Shown here: positions 54,472 to 61,776 of the stretch, piece after piece
How positions within the stretch are numbered: the first letter of the stretch is position 1
Layout: each line of letters opens with the position of its first letter
Source: Burkholderiaceae bacterium
GTDB lineage: Bacteria > Pseudomonadota > Gammaproteobacteria > Burkholderiales > Burkholderiaceae_C
Direction: 5' to 3'
Length of the DNA stretch: 62,718 nt
Assembly: GCA_004323695.1 (NCBI GenBank)
Contig: SCRU01000019.1
Coordinates: 1 to 62,718 of the forward strand
Made by a program: the position numbers and the translations under genes
The notes under the pieces: generated by a model
Database searches by the model: none
What the model was told of the DNA's origin: nothing
The model's input: only the letters and a program-made list of their open reading frames with translations

Positions 54472-55995
54472 CTACGGCATCACTGCCCGCAGCGGCTGCA
54501 GCAGGCCGGGGTGGTCCGCCGTCCAGCGCGCGCAGTCTTTCGGGAACGCGGCCTGATAACGCGCCAGCTGGAAGCGCGCATCGTCGTCCCGGCCCAGCAG
54601 CACATCCGCCGCGATCAGTTTTTCGATCACGCGCGGCTCGGGCGAGTAGTGCAGCAGTTGCTCCGCCAGCGCGCGCAGGCGCTCGGCATTCGCGGGCGTC
54701 AGGTCGGTCAGGGTGAGTTCGGCAAAGCGCGCGGGGCTGCGAAACAGCCAGGAGTCGCTCACCTTGGCCAGCGTGTCGCTGCGGTAGGCGGCGTCGCGCT
54801 GCTCGGGCACGAGGTAGATCTGGCTCACGCGGTGGTAATCCCAGGCCGCATACGCGAGCGCGGCCAGCACCAGCAAAACTACCGAAACAATAGCTGTTTG
54901 AGTAGTACTGGAGAGGGCTTTTGGCCTATTTGAGGTACTTTTTGGTGGTTGCGCAGTCATCCACAGCCACGCCAGGCACAGCACGGCCGCGATCTGGAAC
55001 GGCCCATACCACAGCGGGTATTCGAGCAGGCTGTGCAGCGCGATCACCGCCAGCACCGACCACGCCATGCGGCGCATCGGGTCCGTCTCGCGCCACGGCC
55101 GCTGGCGCCAGACCCACCAGGCAAAGCCCCCGCACAGCAGCAGCGCCGCCGGAACCCCGAGCGTCACTGCCAGATGCAGCGGCAGGTTGTGCGCATTGTC
55201 CAGAATCGCGCAAAAGTGCGGGTCGTCGAACAGGGTGATGTACTGCGCGTAGGCCAGCTGGCCCCAGCCCCAGCCGCGCCACGGGTGCAGCGCGATCAGC
55301 TGCAGCACGTTGGACCACAGCGTCAGGCGGCTCGCGCACAACAGCTGGTCGCCTTCGCGCAGCCGTGCGAAGGCGTCGTTGCCGAACCACCCGAAGCCGG
55401 CCAGCCAGGGCAGGAGCAGCGCCGCCACCGCGTAGCCGAGCAGCGCCGCCAGCAGCACGCGGCGGGCCGCCTGCTCGCGCCAGCCGCCCCACAGCCACGC
55501 CAGCGCGCCCAGCAGCAACAGCTCCAGCAGGCCCGTGCGCGAGGACGACGCGGCATTGCCCGCCATCAGGAGCACGGCTGCAATCCACGCCAGCCCCGCG
55601 CGGCGGCCGTCCGGACGCCCGGTCGCTACCAGCCAGAGCAGGGCCGCCAGCGCGATGTTCGTCAGCGTCGCGAACTGGTTGCGCTGGCGCAGATTCGCAA
55701 ACGCCTCGCCCAGTGGCGTCTGGTTCACCCAGGGCAGCAGGCGGGCGCCCGCGCCCAGGTATTGCGCCAGGCCCATCGCGGCGCTGAGCAGGCCGGCGGC
55801 CAGCCAGGCCCAGGCCGCGGCGGTGACCACGCGCGTGCAAAAGTCCCGGCTCGTGAGACGGCAGCACAGCGCCAGCAGCCCGGCGGCGCAGGCCCACGAG
55901 AACAACAGCGGCACCACGGCCGGCGACGGCCCTGGCGCAAACGGGTTGAGCCAGGGCAGGGCGATCAGGAGAAAAATCGGGATGGATGGTGGCAT
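54472..55995 (-). CDS. PglL/Wzy-type O-oligosaccharyltransferase (ligase 1)
   Basis: This 507-aa polytopic inner-membrane protein has about 11 TM segments. Signature stretches are the N-terminal [28 protein letters not shown] (about 93-120), [10 protein letters not shown] and the large periplasmic loop ending [21 protein letters not shown] (about 267-287). The C-terminal part matches the Wzy_C_2 tail of pilin glycosylation ligases. Such enzymes transfer lipid-linked glycans to Ser/Thr of pilins or other periplasmic proteins. A linker (about 353-375) is encoded by a dispersed repeat. A second ligase lies 2.8 kb downstream. Confidence 0.85.
   Translation of the reverse strand: MPPSIPIFLLIALPWLNPFAPGPSPAVVPLLFSWACAAGLLALCCRLTSRDFCTRVVTAAAWAWLAAGLLSAAMGLAQYLGAGARLLPWVNQTPLGEAFANLRQRNQFATLTNIALAALLWLVATGRPDGRRAGLAWIAAVLLMAGNAASSSRTGLLELLLLGALAWLWGGWREQAARRVLLAALLGYAVAALLLPWLAGFGWFGNDAFARLREGDQLLCASRLTLWSNVLQLIALHPWRGWGWGQLAYAQYITLFDDPHFCAILDNAHNLPLHLAVTLGVPAALLLCGGFAWWVWRQRPWRETDPMRRMAWSVLAVIALHSLLEYPLWYGPFQIAAVLCLAWLWMTAQPPKSTSNRPKALSSTTQTAIVSVVLLVLAALAYAAWDYHRVSQIYLVPEQRDAAYRSDTLAKVSDSWLFRSPARFAELTLTDLTPANAERLRALAEQLLHYSPEPRVIEKLIAADVLLGRDDDARFQLARYQAAFPKDCARWTADHPGLLQPLRAVMP
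54870..54950. repeat. Dispersed mosaic repeat inside ligase 1
   Basis: Plus-strand modules AAACAATAGCTGTTTGAGTA, GGAGAGGGCTTTTGGCC and TATTTGAGG are the clearest copy in the window of the element suspected at several other sites. It is in frame and encodes [18 protein letters not shown] between a membrane segment and the C-terminal domain. Confidence 0.55.
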
Positions 55996-56026
55996 CGAAC
56001 GCCGCTCTCTGGCTGCGTGTTATCAT

Positions 56027-56046
56027 ATTGGTGCTTTAACACCAAT
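56027..56046 (+). promoter_or_regulatory. Operator of the RHH-PIN module
   Basis: ATTGGTG and CACCAAT form a perfect 7-bp inverted repeat with a 6-bp spacer (CTTTAA), ending 13 bp before the antitoxin ATG. The position fits autoregulation by the ribbon-helix-helix antitoxin. TATCAT just upstream could be the -10 box. Confidence 0.65.
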
Positions 56047-56059
56047 GCGAGGATTGTAC

Positions 56060-56299
56060 ATGAGCCGCCTGACCATCACGCTCTCGGACTCCCGCTACCG
56101 CGCCCTGAAGGAAGCCGCGGCGCAGCGCGACAAGACCATCGGCCAGCTGGTGGACGAAAGCCTCGACTTCTACGGCATCAAGTCGCGCGAGCAGGCGCTC
56201 GATCTGGTGCGCCGGGCGCGCGCGCGCAGCAGCCTGACCGACGATCAGGCGCTCGCCCTCGCGCAGGATGAGGTGCGCGCGGTGCGCCGCGCATCGTGA
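56060..56299 (+). CDS. Ribbon-helix-helix antitoxin
   Basis: The product is 79 aa. The N-terminal RHH/CopG-like domain is MSRLTITLSDSRYRALKEAAAQRDKTIGQLVDESLDFYGI, followed by an acidic and Arg-rich tail expected to contact the toxin. GAGGA precedes the ATG at 56060. The stop overlaps the toxin start (GTGA). Autoregulation is suggested by the inverted repeat upstream. Confidence 0.9.
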   Translation: MSRLTITLSDSRYRALKEAAAQRDKTIGQLVDESLDFYGIKSREQALDLVRRARARSSLTDDQALALAQDEVRAVRRAS

Positions 56300-56742
56300 G
56301 CGAATTCGCCATCATCGACACCAACGTCGTGGTGGCTGGCGTGCTCACGGGCCACGCCGATTCCCCCGTGGCGCGCATCCTCGATGGCATGCTGGCCGCG
56401 GCGTTCCGCTTCGTGGTATCCGAAGCACTGCTGGCGGAGTACCGCGCGGTGCTGCTGCGGCCCAGGCTGCGCCGGCGCCACGGACTGTCGGCGCCCGAGG
56501 TGGATGCCCTCCTGACAGGCCTGGCCCGGCACGCCATCGTGCTAGCCCCCAGCGGCGACGCCACTGCCCTGGCCCCGGATCCGGGCGACCAGTTTCTCTG
56601 GGACCTGCTCGCCACCCGCGCCGATCTCGTCCTGGTGACCGGCGATCAGCGGCTGCAACAGGACCACGGCAACGCGCAGCGCGTTCTCTCGCCGCAGACC
56701 TTTGCAGCGCGGCTGCAGCCCCGACCCGATCCTGATGCATGA
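56296..56742 (+). CDS. PIN-domain toxin (COG1569-like)
   Basis: The product is 148 aa with GTG start overlapping the antitoxin stop. It shows the PIN pattern with Asp8 in IIDTNVVVAGVL, the Glu in EALLAEYRAVL, and Asp residues in DPGDQFLWDLLATRADLVLVTGDQRL. This family, paired with an RHH antitoxin, differs from the VapBC pair 2 kb away. Expected activity is Mg2+-dependent RNA cleavage. Confidence 0.9.
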   Translation: MSEFAIIDTNVVVAGVLTGHADSPVARILDGMLAAAFRFVVSEALLAEYRAVLLRPRLRRRHGLSAPEVDALLTGLARHAIVLAPSGDATALAPDPGDQFLWDLLATRADLVLVTGDQRLQQDHGNAQRVLSPQTFAARLQPRPDPDA

Positions 56743-56755
56743 AAGCACGACCCGC

Positions 56756-57775
56756 ATGACACAGCCCATCCTCATCACCGGCGGCGCCGGCTACATCGGC
56801 TCGCACACCGCGGTGACGCTCATGGAAGCGGGGCACCGGGTCGTGCTCGTGGACAACCTCTGCAACAGCAGCGCGCGCGTGCTCGATCGCCTGCGCCGCC
56901 TGTGCGGCGACGCCTTCGAATTCGTGCAGGCCGACGTGCGCGACGGCGCGGCGCTGGACGCCCTCTTCGAGCATCGGACTATCGCCAGCGTGATCCACTT
57001 CGCCGGCCTCAAGGCCGTGGGCGAATCGGTGGCGCAGCCGCTGCGCTATTTCGACCACAACGTGGGCGGCACCATCAGCCTGCTGCAGGCGATGGAACGC
57101 GCGGGCGTGCGCCGGCTGGTGTTCAGCTCGTCGGCCACCGTGTATGGCGACCCGGCCTCGGTGCCGATTCCCGAGACTGCGCCACTCACCGCGACCAACC
57201 CCTACGGGCGCACCAAGCTCGTGTGCGAAGACCTGCTGCGCGAACTGACGCACGCCGATGCGCGCTGGCAGGTCGCGATCCTGCGCTACTTCAACCCGGT
57301 CGGCGCGCACGAAAGCGGCCTGATCGGCGAGGCGCCCAGCGGCGTGCCGAACAACCTGATGCCGTACATCACGCAGGTCGCGGTGGGGCAGCGCGACGCA
57401 TTGAACATCTTTGGCAACGACTGGCCCACGCCGGACGGCACCGGCGTGCGCGACTACATCCACGTAATGGACCTGGCGCGCGGGCACCTCGCGGCGCTGC
57501 GCTACCTAGAGCGCGAACAGAAGTCGCTGACCGTGAACCTGGGCACCGGCACGGGCGTGAGCGTACAGCAGCTGGTGGACACCTTCGCGCGCGTCACCGG
57601 GCACCCCATCGCGCACCGCCACGTGGCGCGCCGCCCCGGCGACGTCGCCGCGTGCTGGGCCGACACCACGCTGGCGCGCAAGCTGCTGGGCTGGCAGGCC
57701 GAGCACGATCTCGCGCGCATGTGCGAGGACGCCTGGCGCTGGCAGGCGATGAATCCGGGGGGGTATGAAGATTAA
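56756..57775 (+). CDS. galE: UDP-glucose 4-epimerase
   Basis: This 339-aa enzyme interconverts UDP-glucose/UDP-galactose, and in some hosts the N-acetyl sugars. The NAD motif is ITGGAGYIGSHTAVTLMEAG (residues 6-25). The catalytic SSSATVYG and Tyr-x3-Lys (YGRTK) are intact, as are the NPVGAHESGLIGE and RDYIHVMDLARGH segments. Placed between two pilin-glycosylation ligases, it may supply a glycan sugar. Its TAA stop lies inside the first copy of a 19-bp direct repeat that flanks the next TA module. Confidence 0.96.
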   Translation: MTQPILITGGAGYIGSHTAVTLMEAGHRVVLVDNLCNSSARVLDRLRRLCGDAFEFVQADVRDGAALDALFEHRTIASVIHFAGLKAVGESVAQPLRYFDHNVGGTISLLQAMERAGVRRLVFSSSATVYGDPASVPIPETAPLTATNPYGRTKLVCEDLLRELTHADARWQVAILRYFNPVGAHESGLIGEAPSGVPNNLMPYITQVAVGQRDALNIFGNDWPTPDGTGVRDYIHVMDLARGHLAALRYLEREQKSLTVNLGTGTGVSVQQLVDTFARVTGHPIAHRHVARRPGDVAACWADTTLARKLLGWQAEHDLARMCEDAWRWQAMNPGGYED

Positions 57776-57790
57776 TTGGAATCTGACCCC
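57772..57790. repeat. 19-bp direct repeat, left copy (overlaps galE stop)
   Basis: TTAATTGGAATCTGACCCC occurs here and, identically and in the same orientation, at 58381-58399. The two copies bracket yefM-yoeB. The left copy contains the galE stop codon. Similar GGGGTCAGATTCCAATT motifs are, from memory, common beside TA cassettes and REP-type transposases. Confidence 0.85.
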
Positions 57791-57805
57791 CAATTGATCT
57801 CGATC

Positions 57806-57852
57806 TTGCAATTGAGGGCACTTTCGCTTAGACTAGTACAGTAAATAGTACA
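57806..57852 (+). promoter_or_regulatory. yefM-yoeB promoter and operator
   Basis: TTGCAA (57806-57811), a 17-bp spacer and TAGACT (57829-57834) make a good sigma-70 promoter. Immediately following and overlapping are two copies of TAGTACA (57834 and 57846), exactly 12 bp apart. E. coli YefM binds paired TGTACA cores with the same 12-bp spacing, so these are the probable repressor sites. Confidence 0.8.
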
Positions 57853-57863
57853 TATCAATCGCC

Positions 57864-58118
57864 ATGCAAGTCATCAACTTCTCGGAAGCTCGCAACAGCC
57901 TCAAGGCTGTCATCAATCGCGTCATCGAAGATGCCGACTACACGGTGATTGCCCGGCGCGATGCGCCCGATGCAGTCGTGATGTCACTCGACACCTTCAA
58001 CAGCCTGATGGAGACGGTCCATTTGCTCAAGTCACCTGCGAACGCGGCCCATCTAGCCCGCTCCATCGAGCAATATCGCCAAGGCCAGTTGACTCCGCGC
58101 GGCCTGACGAATGCCTAG
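57864..58118 (+). CDS. yefM: YefM-type (Phd/YefM) antitoxin
   Basis: The product is 84 aa. It begins MQVINFSEARNSLKAVINRVIEDADYTVIARRDAPDAVVMSLDTFNSLMETVHLL, the full Phd/YefM DNA-binding fold, followed by a toxin-binding tail. It neutralises YoeB and represses the operon. The coding region overlaps yoeB by 8 bp. Confidence 0.95.
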   Translation: MQVINFSEARNSLKAVINRVIEDADYTVIARRDAPDAVVMSLDTFNSLMETVHLLKSPANAAHLARSIEQYRQGQLTPRGLTNA

Positions 58119-58374
58119 CCGCGTGACCTGGACCTTGGCCGCCTGGGAGGACTACCAGTATTGGCAGGGCCAGGATCGCAAGACCTTGAAGCGGATCAAC
58201 GTCCTGATCCAGGACTGCCTGCGCGAACCCTTTGCGGGTATCGGCAAACCCGAGCCCCTCAGGGAAAACCTCTCGGGGTTCTGGTCGCGCCGCATAGACG
58301 AAGCCAATCGCCTGATCTATCGGGTCGATGGGGCCGATCTGGTCTTGATTGCATGCCGCTACCATTACGACTGA
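58111..58374 (+). CDS. yoeB: YoeB family toxin
   Basis: This 87-aa ribosome-dependent mRNA interferase has the catalytic residues known in E. coli YoeB at equivalent places: Glu48 (KPEPL), Arg67 (NRLIY), His85 and Tyr86 (CRYHY). NLSGFWSRRI is intact. Nothing suggests decay, so the module should be active. Confidence 0.95.
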   Translation: MPSRVTWTLAAWEDYQYWQGQDRKTLKRINVLIQDCLREPFAGIGKPEPLRENLSGFWSRRIDEANRLIYRVDGADLVLIACRYHYD

Positions 58375-58380
58375 TCAGGT

Positions 58381-58399
58381 TAATTGGAATCTGACCCCG
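58381..58399. repeat. 19-bp direct repeat, right copy
   Basis: This is identical to 57772-57790. It begins 6 bp after the yoeB stop codon and is immediately followed by the decayed antitoxin fragment, so it may mark a junction where sequence was joined. Confidence 0.85.
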
Positions 58400-58539
58400 T
58401 TTATTCCGAAACCGGACTTTCCCGCGAGCAGCTCTACCGGTCCTTCAGCGAGAACGGCAACCCCACCCTGAAGACGACTCTGGCGGTCATGAAAGCTCTC
58501 GGCATTGAGCTAACCGCCAAAGTTCCGACCTCTGCATAG
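58400..58539 (+). pseudogene. Remnant of an HI1420-type addiction-module antidote gene
   Basis: The first frame reads YSETGLSREQLYR, then one base is missing near 58440 and the next frame continues SFSENGNPTLKTTLAVMKAL and GIELTAKVPTSA to a TAG at 58537-58539. Together these form the C-terminal half of the dnstrm_HI1420 (HigA-like, helix-turn-helix) antidote family. The N-terminal half and the RelE/HigB-like toxin are gone. The break coincides with the 19-bp repeat. Confidence 0.8.
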
Positions 58540-58770
58540 CCGTCCGGCGCAATAAGCGCCGATCAACCGTACAACGATTCGAGCGCTACGCTGGGCGCCG
58601 CTCAGACCATCTTGAGCAGCGCAACCAACGCAAGCCGACACTGGTCGTGAATCGTCCCGCACGCTTGGCCGTTGTTCCTATGTGCCCGCGCAGCCGCCGA
58701 CCCGAAATAAGCCGTCAGAATGACCTTTATCCCTTATGGGATATAGGTTTTAAGCTATGAAAACAGGATG
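58540..58770. other. Gap with TATCCC-TTAT-GGGATA palindrome
   Basis: This stretch between the antitoxin remnant and the 3' end of ligase 2 has no gene. At 58728-58743 it holds a perfect 6-bp stem with a 4-nt loop, followed by ATAGG and an AT-rich run. The appearance is that of a TA operator/promoter whose genes have been lost, or a terminator element for ligase 2; no T-run is seen. Confidence 0.45.
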
Positions 58771-60483
58771 TTACTGGCCACCGCCTGACGGTAGACTCAC
58801 CGCGCGCAGTTGGGGGTACTTGCCCGCGGCGAGCGCTTCGAACTGCGCCCGGGACCACGCGTAGGCCTTGTTGCCCCAGATTTTGCGCAGCACCTGCAGC
58901 TCGCGCGCCGCGGCTTGGGGCTGGCCGTTCAGCGCCAGCGCCAGCGCATAGCGGCCTAGCGTGGCCGGATAGCCCCAGCGCAGGGCGGCCCGGCGCAGCG
59001 CCTCCAGTTGCGCGGGGCTCATGCCGGGAGCGAGGTCGGCATGCGCAATCTGCAAATAGGCTTCGAGCTGCGTGAGTAAGCGCAACTTGGGCACCGGCGT
59101 ATGGACCCGGTCGGTGCCGATGTGCGCCAGCTCGAAGCGCTGGATGCGGTCGTTCTGCTCTGCCTTCACATAATCCGACGCCACGCCCGCAAACACCACC
59201 GCCAGCAGCAGCGCCAGGCCCAGCGCCACGCCGCGCGGCACGCGCAGCAGGCGAGCGCCGGTGGGCGCGAACACCTCGATGGCGCCCATGGCCAGCCCCA
59301 CCGGGATCAGAAAGTAGGCGTAATCCAGCGGGTATTCGAGCATCGCGTGCGTGACGACCCCGCCCACCGCCGCCAGCAGCCAGGCCGCGCGCGCGTCGCG
59401 GCAGGCGCGGATGTGCGCCGCGAACCACCAGACCAGCAGCACGATGATCACGCCGCCCAGCGGGATGCCGTTCCACAGCAGCAGGTCCAGCACCAGGTTG
59501 TGGCTGTGGTCGAAATACGTGCCCAAAACAGGGTGCGCCAGCGCAACGTTCTGCTGCGCCGCGCCTACCTGCTGCCAGCCGTAACCCCACAGCGGCTGGC
59601 GCCCAACGGCATCCAGCATGGCCCACCAATACGGCAGCCGCACGCCGGCGCTCATCTGGTCGGCCAGCGGGCGCCCCGGCGACAGCATCAATACGTCGCA
59701 AGCCCAGGGCCACAGCAGCACTGCCGCTACAAAGAGCGAAGCAAACGTAAGCAACTGCGCGCGTGTGATGCACAGCCCCGCGCGCGCATGCAGCGCCAGA
59801 CCCCAGAGCACCAGCAGCGCGATCTGCAGCCAGCCGGTGCGCGACTGGGACATGGCCATGCCCCAGAGCAGAAAGCCGGCGGCGAGCCAGAAGGCGGCGC
59901 CGCGCACCCGCTGGCGCTGCTGCAGCCACAAGAGGCCGCACAGGCCCAGAAAGCACAGCGTGCAGAAGTGGTTCGGCTGGCCCACGTTGGCGAAAGGACG
60001 CGCGCCGGGCGGCAGGTCGGCACCGTAGATGCCCAGGTGGATCGCGCCGGTCCACTGCACCAGTGCGATGCCGACGGAAACAATCGCCGCGAACAGCCAG
60101 GCGGCCGCGAGGGCATCCAGCGCATCGCCGCTCCCGGCCATTTGCTGGCGTGTACTGCCCTTGATGGACGCGCCGGCCAGCCAGGCGCCGGCCAGCACGG
60201 CGGCGAGCCACAGGCCCAGGTACAGCGCGGCCATCAGCGCGTCGCCCGCATACAGGATCTTGCCGCTCGCGAGTTGCCCCAGCAGCACGGCCCAGCACAG
60301 CACCGCAACGGCCGGCAGGCGCCACGAGATGCGGCCTGCGGCGCGGGCCGCGAGCGCCGCGCAAGGCAGCAGCCCGAACAGCGCGACGATCGCCACGGCG
60401 TCGCTCCAGGCCGAAAGCCAGGGCACGTAATGGTTGGGTACCAACCAGGCGGCAGTCGTCAGGGCGGTAAAGAATTCAATCAT
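58771..60483 (-). CDS. PglL/Wzy-type O-oligosaccharyltransferase (ligase 2)
   Basis: This 570-aa polytopic inner-membrane protein has about 11 TM segments and a C-terminal soluble tail with TPR-like helices. Key stretches are FANVGQPNHFCTLCFLGLCGLLWL (about 164-187), SQSRTGWLQIALL and FDHSHNLVLDLLLWNGIPLGG (about 323-343), where the His-Asn pair is typical of pilin O-glycan ligases. It is about 60 aa longer than ligase 1 and clearly diverged from it. It lies directly downstream of pilA on the same strand, with a strong terminator between, the classic place for a TfpO/PglL that glycosylates the pilin. Confidence 0.87.
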   Translation of the reverse strand: MIEFFTALTTAAWLVPNHYVPWLSAWSDAVAIVALFGLLPCAALAARAAGRISWRLPAVAVLCWAVLLGQLASGKILYAGDALMAALYLGLWLAAVLAGAWLAGASIKGSTRQQMAGSGDALDALAAAWLFAAIVSVGIALVQWTGAIHLGIYGADLPPGARPFANVGQPNHFCTLCFLGLCGLLWLQQRQRVRGAAFWLAAGFLLWGMAMSQSRTGWLQIALLVLWGLALHARAGLCITRAQLLTFASLFVAAVLLWPWACDVLMLSPGRPLADQMSAGVRLPYWWAMLDAVGRQPLWGYGWQQVGAAQQNVALAHPVLGTYFDHSHNLVLDLLLWNGIPLGGVIIVLLVWWFAAHIRACRDARAAWLLAAVGGVVTHAMLEYPLDYAYFLIPVGLAMGAIEVFAPTGARLLRVPRGVALGLALLLAVVFAGVASDYVKAEQNDRIQRFELAHIGTDRVHTPVPKLRLLTQLEAYLQIAHADLAPGMSPAQLEALRRAALRWGYPATLGRYALALALNGQPQAAARELQVLRKIWGNKAYAWSRAQFEALAAGKYPQLRAVSLPSGGGQ

Positions 60484-60514
60484 GGCTGGAAGGCGCGAGC
60501 GCTAATAAAAAGAA

Positions 60515-60538
60515 AAAGGCAGCCCGAAGGCTGCCTTT
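60515..60538 (-). terminator. Rho-independent terminator of pilA
   Basis: A perfect 10-bp stem AAAGGCAGCC / GGCTGCCTTT with a CGAA/TTCG tetraloop is followed on the minus strand by TTTTTCTTTTTATTA. It lies 20 bp after the pilA stop and ahead of the ligase 2 start, so the ligase is expected to get only readthrough or use its own promoter. Confidence 0.93.
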
Positions 60539-60557
60539 GCTTTCAACGTGGCACCGA

Positions 60558-61055
60558 TCAGCCGTGGCAGGAACTTGGCAGGTACTTGATTGGCATCGTG
60601 GTTCCGTCTGCGGTTGCGCCACAAACCCATTTTGCGATACCCGAACCGGCAGTGATCGCGGTCGTGCCGGTATCAGCATAAGGGCGCAACGTGACGACTT
60701 TGCTCGCCGCACCACTCAGTCCAGAGACGCCAGTCGAAGTCACGTCAATTTGACCCGCATTAGTAGCGTCAGTGTTAACGCTCAGAACATACTGGCTGAC
60801 AGGGGACGCTGCAGTGCCTGTAACCTCGCAGCCATACCCGTTTGCTGCCGGCAGAGCGTTAGCGGTCTGGGCGGCTTCTGTGACGGCAGTCTTGCAGGTA
60901 TCTGCCGCCAGAATCACCTCGGACACCTTCGCGCGAATCGTGTAGTCCTGGTACGCCGGCAGCGCGACGGCCGCCAAAATGCCGATGATCGCGATCACGA
61001 TCATCAACTCGATCAGGGTGAAACCCTGTTGAACCTTGTGCATGGAACGCTTCAT
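60558..61055 (-). CDS. pilA: Type IV major pilin (PilA)
   Basis: The product is 165 aa. The class III leader [11 protein letters not shown] is cleaved by prepilin peptidase between Gly11 and Phe12. The mature N-terminus [35 protein letters not shown] has the invariant Glu5. Four Cys occur in the globular domain (TCKTAV, YGCEV, WVCGA, SSCHG), probably two disulfides including the C-terminal D-loop. Ser/Thr-rich segments and the terminal SSCHG offer sites for the neighbouring ligases. AAGGAG precedes the ATG. A sigma-54 promoter lies upstream and a terminator downstream, so it is a single-gene transcript. Confidence 0.94.
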   Translation of the reverse strand: MKRSMHKVQQGFTLIELMIVIAIIGILAAVALPAYQDYTIRAKVSEVILAADTCKTAVTEAAQTANALPAANGYGCEVTGTAASPVSQYVLSVNTDATNAGQIDVTSTGVSGLSGAASKVVTLRPYADTGTTAITAGSGIAKWVCGATADGTTMPIKYLPSSCHG

Positions 61056-61105
61056 GAAAAACTCCTTGGTAGAAACGAAAAGAAACCGAAATGCGCAAGA
61101 GTTAC

Positions 61106-61121
61106 AGCAGGTTGCGTGCCA
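61106..61121 (-). promoter_or_regulatory. Sigma-54 (RpoN) promoter of pilA
   Basis: On the minus strand TGGCACGCAACCTGCT matches TGGCACG-N4-TTGCA with one mismatch; the GG and GC dinucleotides are exactly 12 bp apart. It lies about 50 bp before the pilA ATG. PilA is known to be RpoN/PilR-dependent in many proteobacteria. A CGTGAA-CCTT-TTCACG palindrome 20 bp further upstream (61142-61157) might bind an activator. Confidence 0.8.
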
Positions 61122-61234
61122 GCGCGCGCACCCCGCTTTTTCGTGAACCTTTTCACGCTTTGGCGGCACCGGGCCGACGCTTTTTGGCGCGGCGGCGCGT
61201 GGGGGTGACAATTTTTGACGGCTTAAAGCTACTC

Positions 61235-61504
61235 TCAGCAATAAACGTCGCGCCGGTTGCCAATTTCAACTACCAGAATCAGAAGCGCGCCGTCTTGAAT
61301 GTCACAGATGATCCGACAGTCGCCGCCTCGGTAGCGCCAGAATGCACCCAGCATGGGGCCGGTCAACGCCTTGCCGGTGCTGCGCGGATTTTCCTGCCCG
61401 ACGATGCGCCCGTCCAGAAAATCGACGATGCGACGTGCCATCTGCCGGTCAAGTTTGCGAAGGCGCCTGGCGGCTGTCTCGGTATAGTCAATCGTCCAGG
61501 CCAA
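61235..61504 (-). CDS. RelE/ParE superfamily toxin
   Basis: This 89-aa toxin begins [34 protein letters not shown] and ends [32 protein letters not shown], the RelE fold with basic residues for mRNA or ribosome contact. The ParE gyrase-poison type is possible, but RIICDI ... IGNRRDVY is closer to RelE. It overlaps the upstream antitoxin gene by 17 bp. The stop lies about 115 bp from the pilA promoter. Confidence 0.9.
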   Translation of the reverse strand: MAWTIDYTETAARRLRKLDRQMARRIVDFLDGRIVGQENPRSTGKALTGPMLGAFWRYRGGDCRIICDIQDGALLILVVEIGNRRDVYC

Positions 61505-61715
61505 GGTCTTGTCTTACTTGTTCAGCGGAATAGACCTTTTCTTCGCCCTTGCGCACGCGCTCCATCGTGGCGGCGGCCAGATAGTAATCCTCAAGATCGT
61601 CCAGGCCATTCGCCACCAACTCGCGCAGGTAATACGCCTTGGTGCGGCCCGTCTGCGCCGCCAGGGAGTCCAGCCGCTGCTCGATGGCGGCATCGAGCCG
61701 GATTGAAGTCGCCAT
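61488..61715 (-). CDS. RelB-like ribbon-helix-helix antitoxin
   Basis: This 75-aa antitoxin has an RHH domain MATSIRLDAAIEQRLDSLAAQTGRTKAYYLRELVANGLDDLEDYYLAA followed by an acidic toxin-binding tail ([18 protein letters not shown]). The ATG at 61715 is the family-like start; the frame extends 25 codons upstream through the operator. Overlap with the toxin gene indicates coupling. Confidence 0.9.
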   Translation of the reverse strand: MATSIRLDAAIEQRLDSLAAQTGRTKAYYLRELVANGLDDLEDYYLAAATMERVRKGEEKVYSAEQVRQDLGLDD

Positions 61716-61728
61716 GTTGGTCTCCATT

Positions 61729-61744
61729 TGAATACGCGTATTCA
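61729..61744 (-). promoter_or_regulatory. Operator of the RHH-RelE module, 16-bp palindrome
   Basis: TGAATACGCGTATTCA is perfectly self-complementary and lies 14 bp upstream of the antitoxin start codon. RHH antitoxins bind such palindromes to autoregulate. AT-rich bases around it (CATTGTATTGC) could hold the promoter. Confidence 0.75.
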
Positions 61745-61776
61745 TTGTATTGCGGAAGGCTTTCGATCTCAAATGA

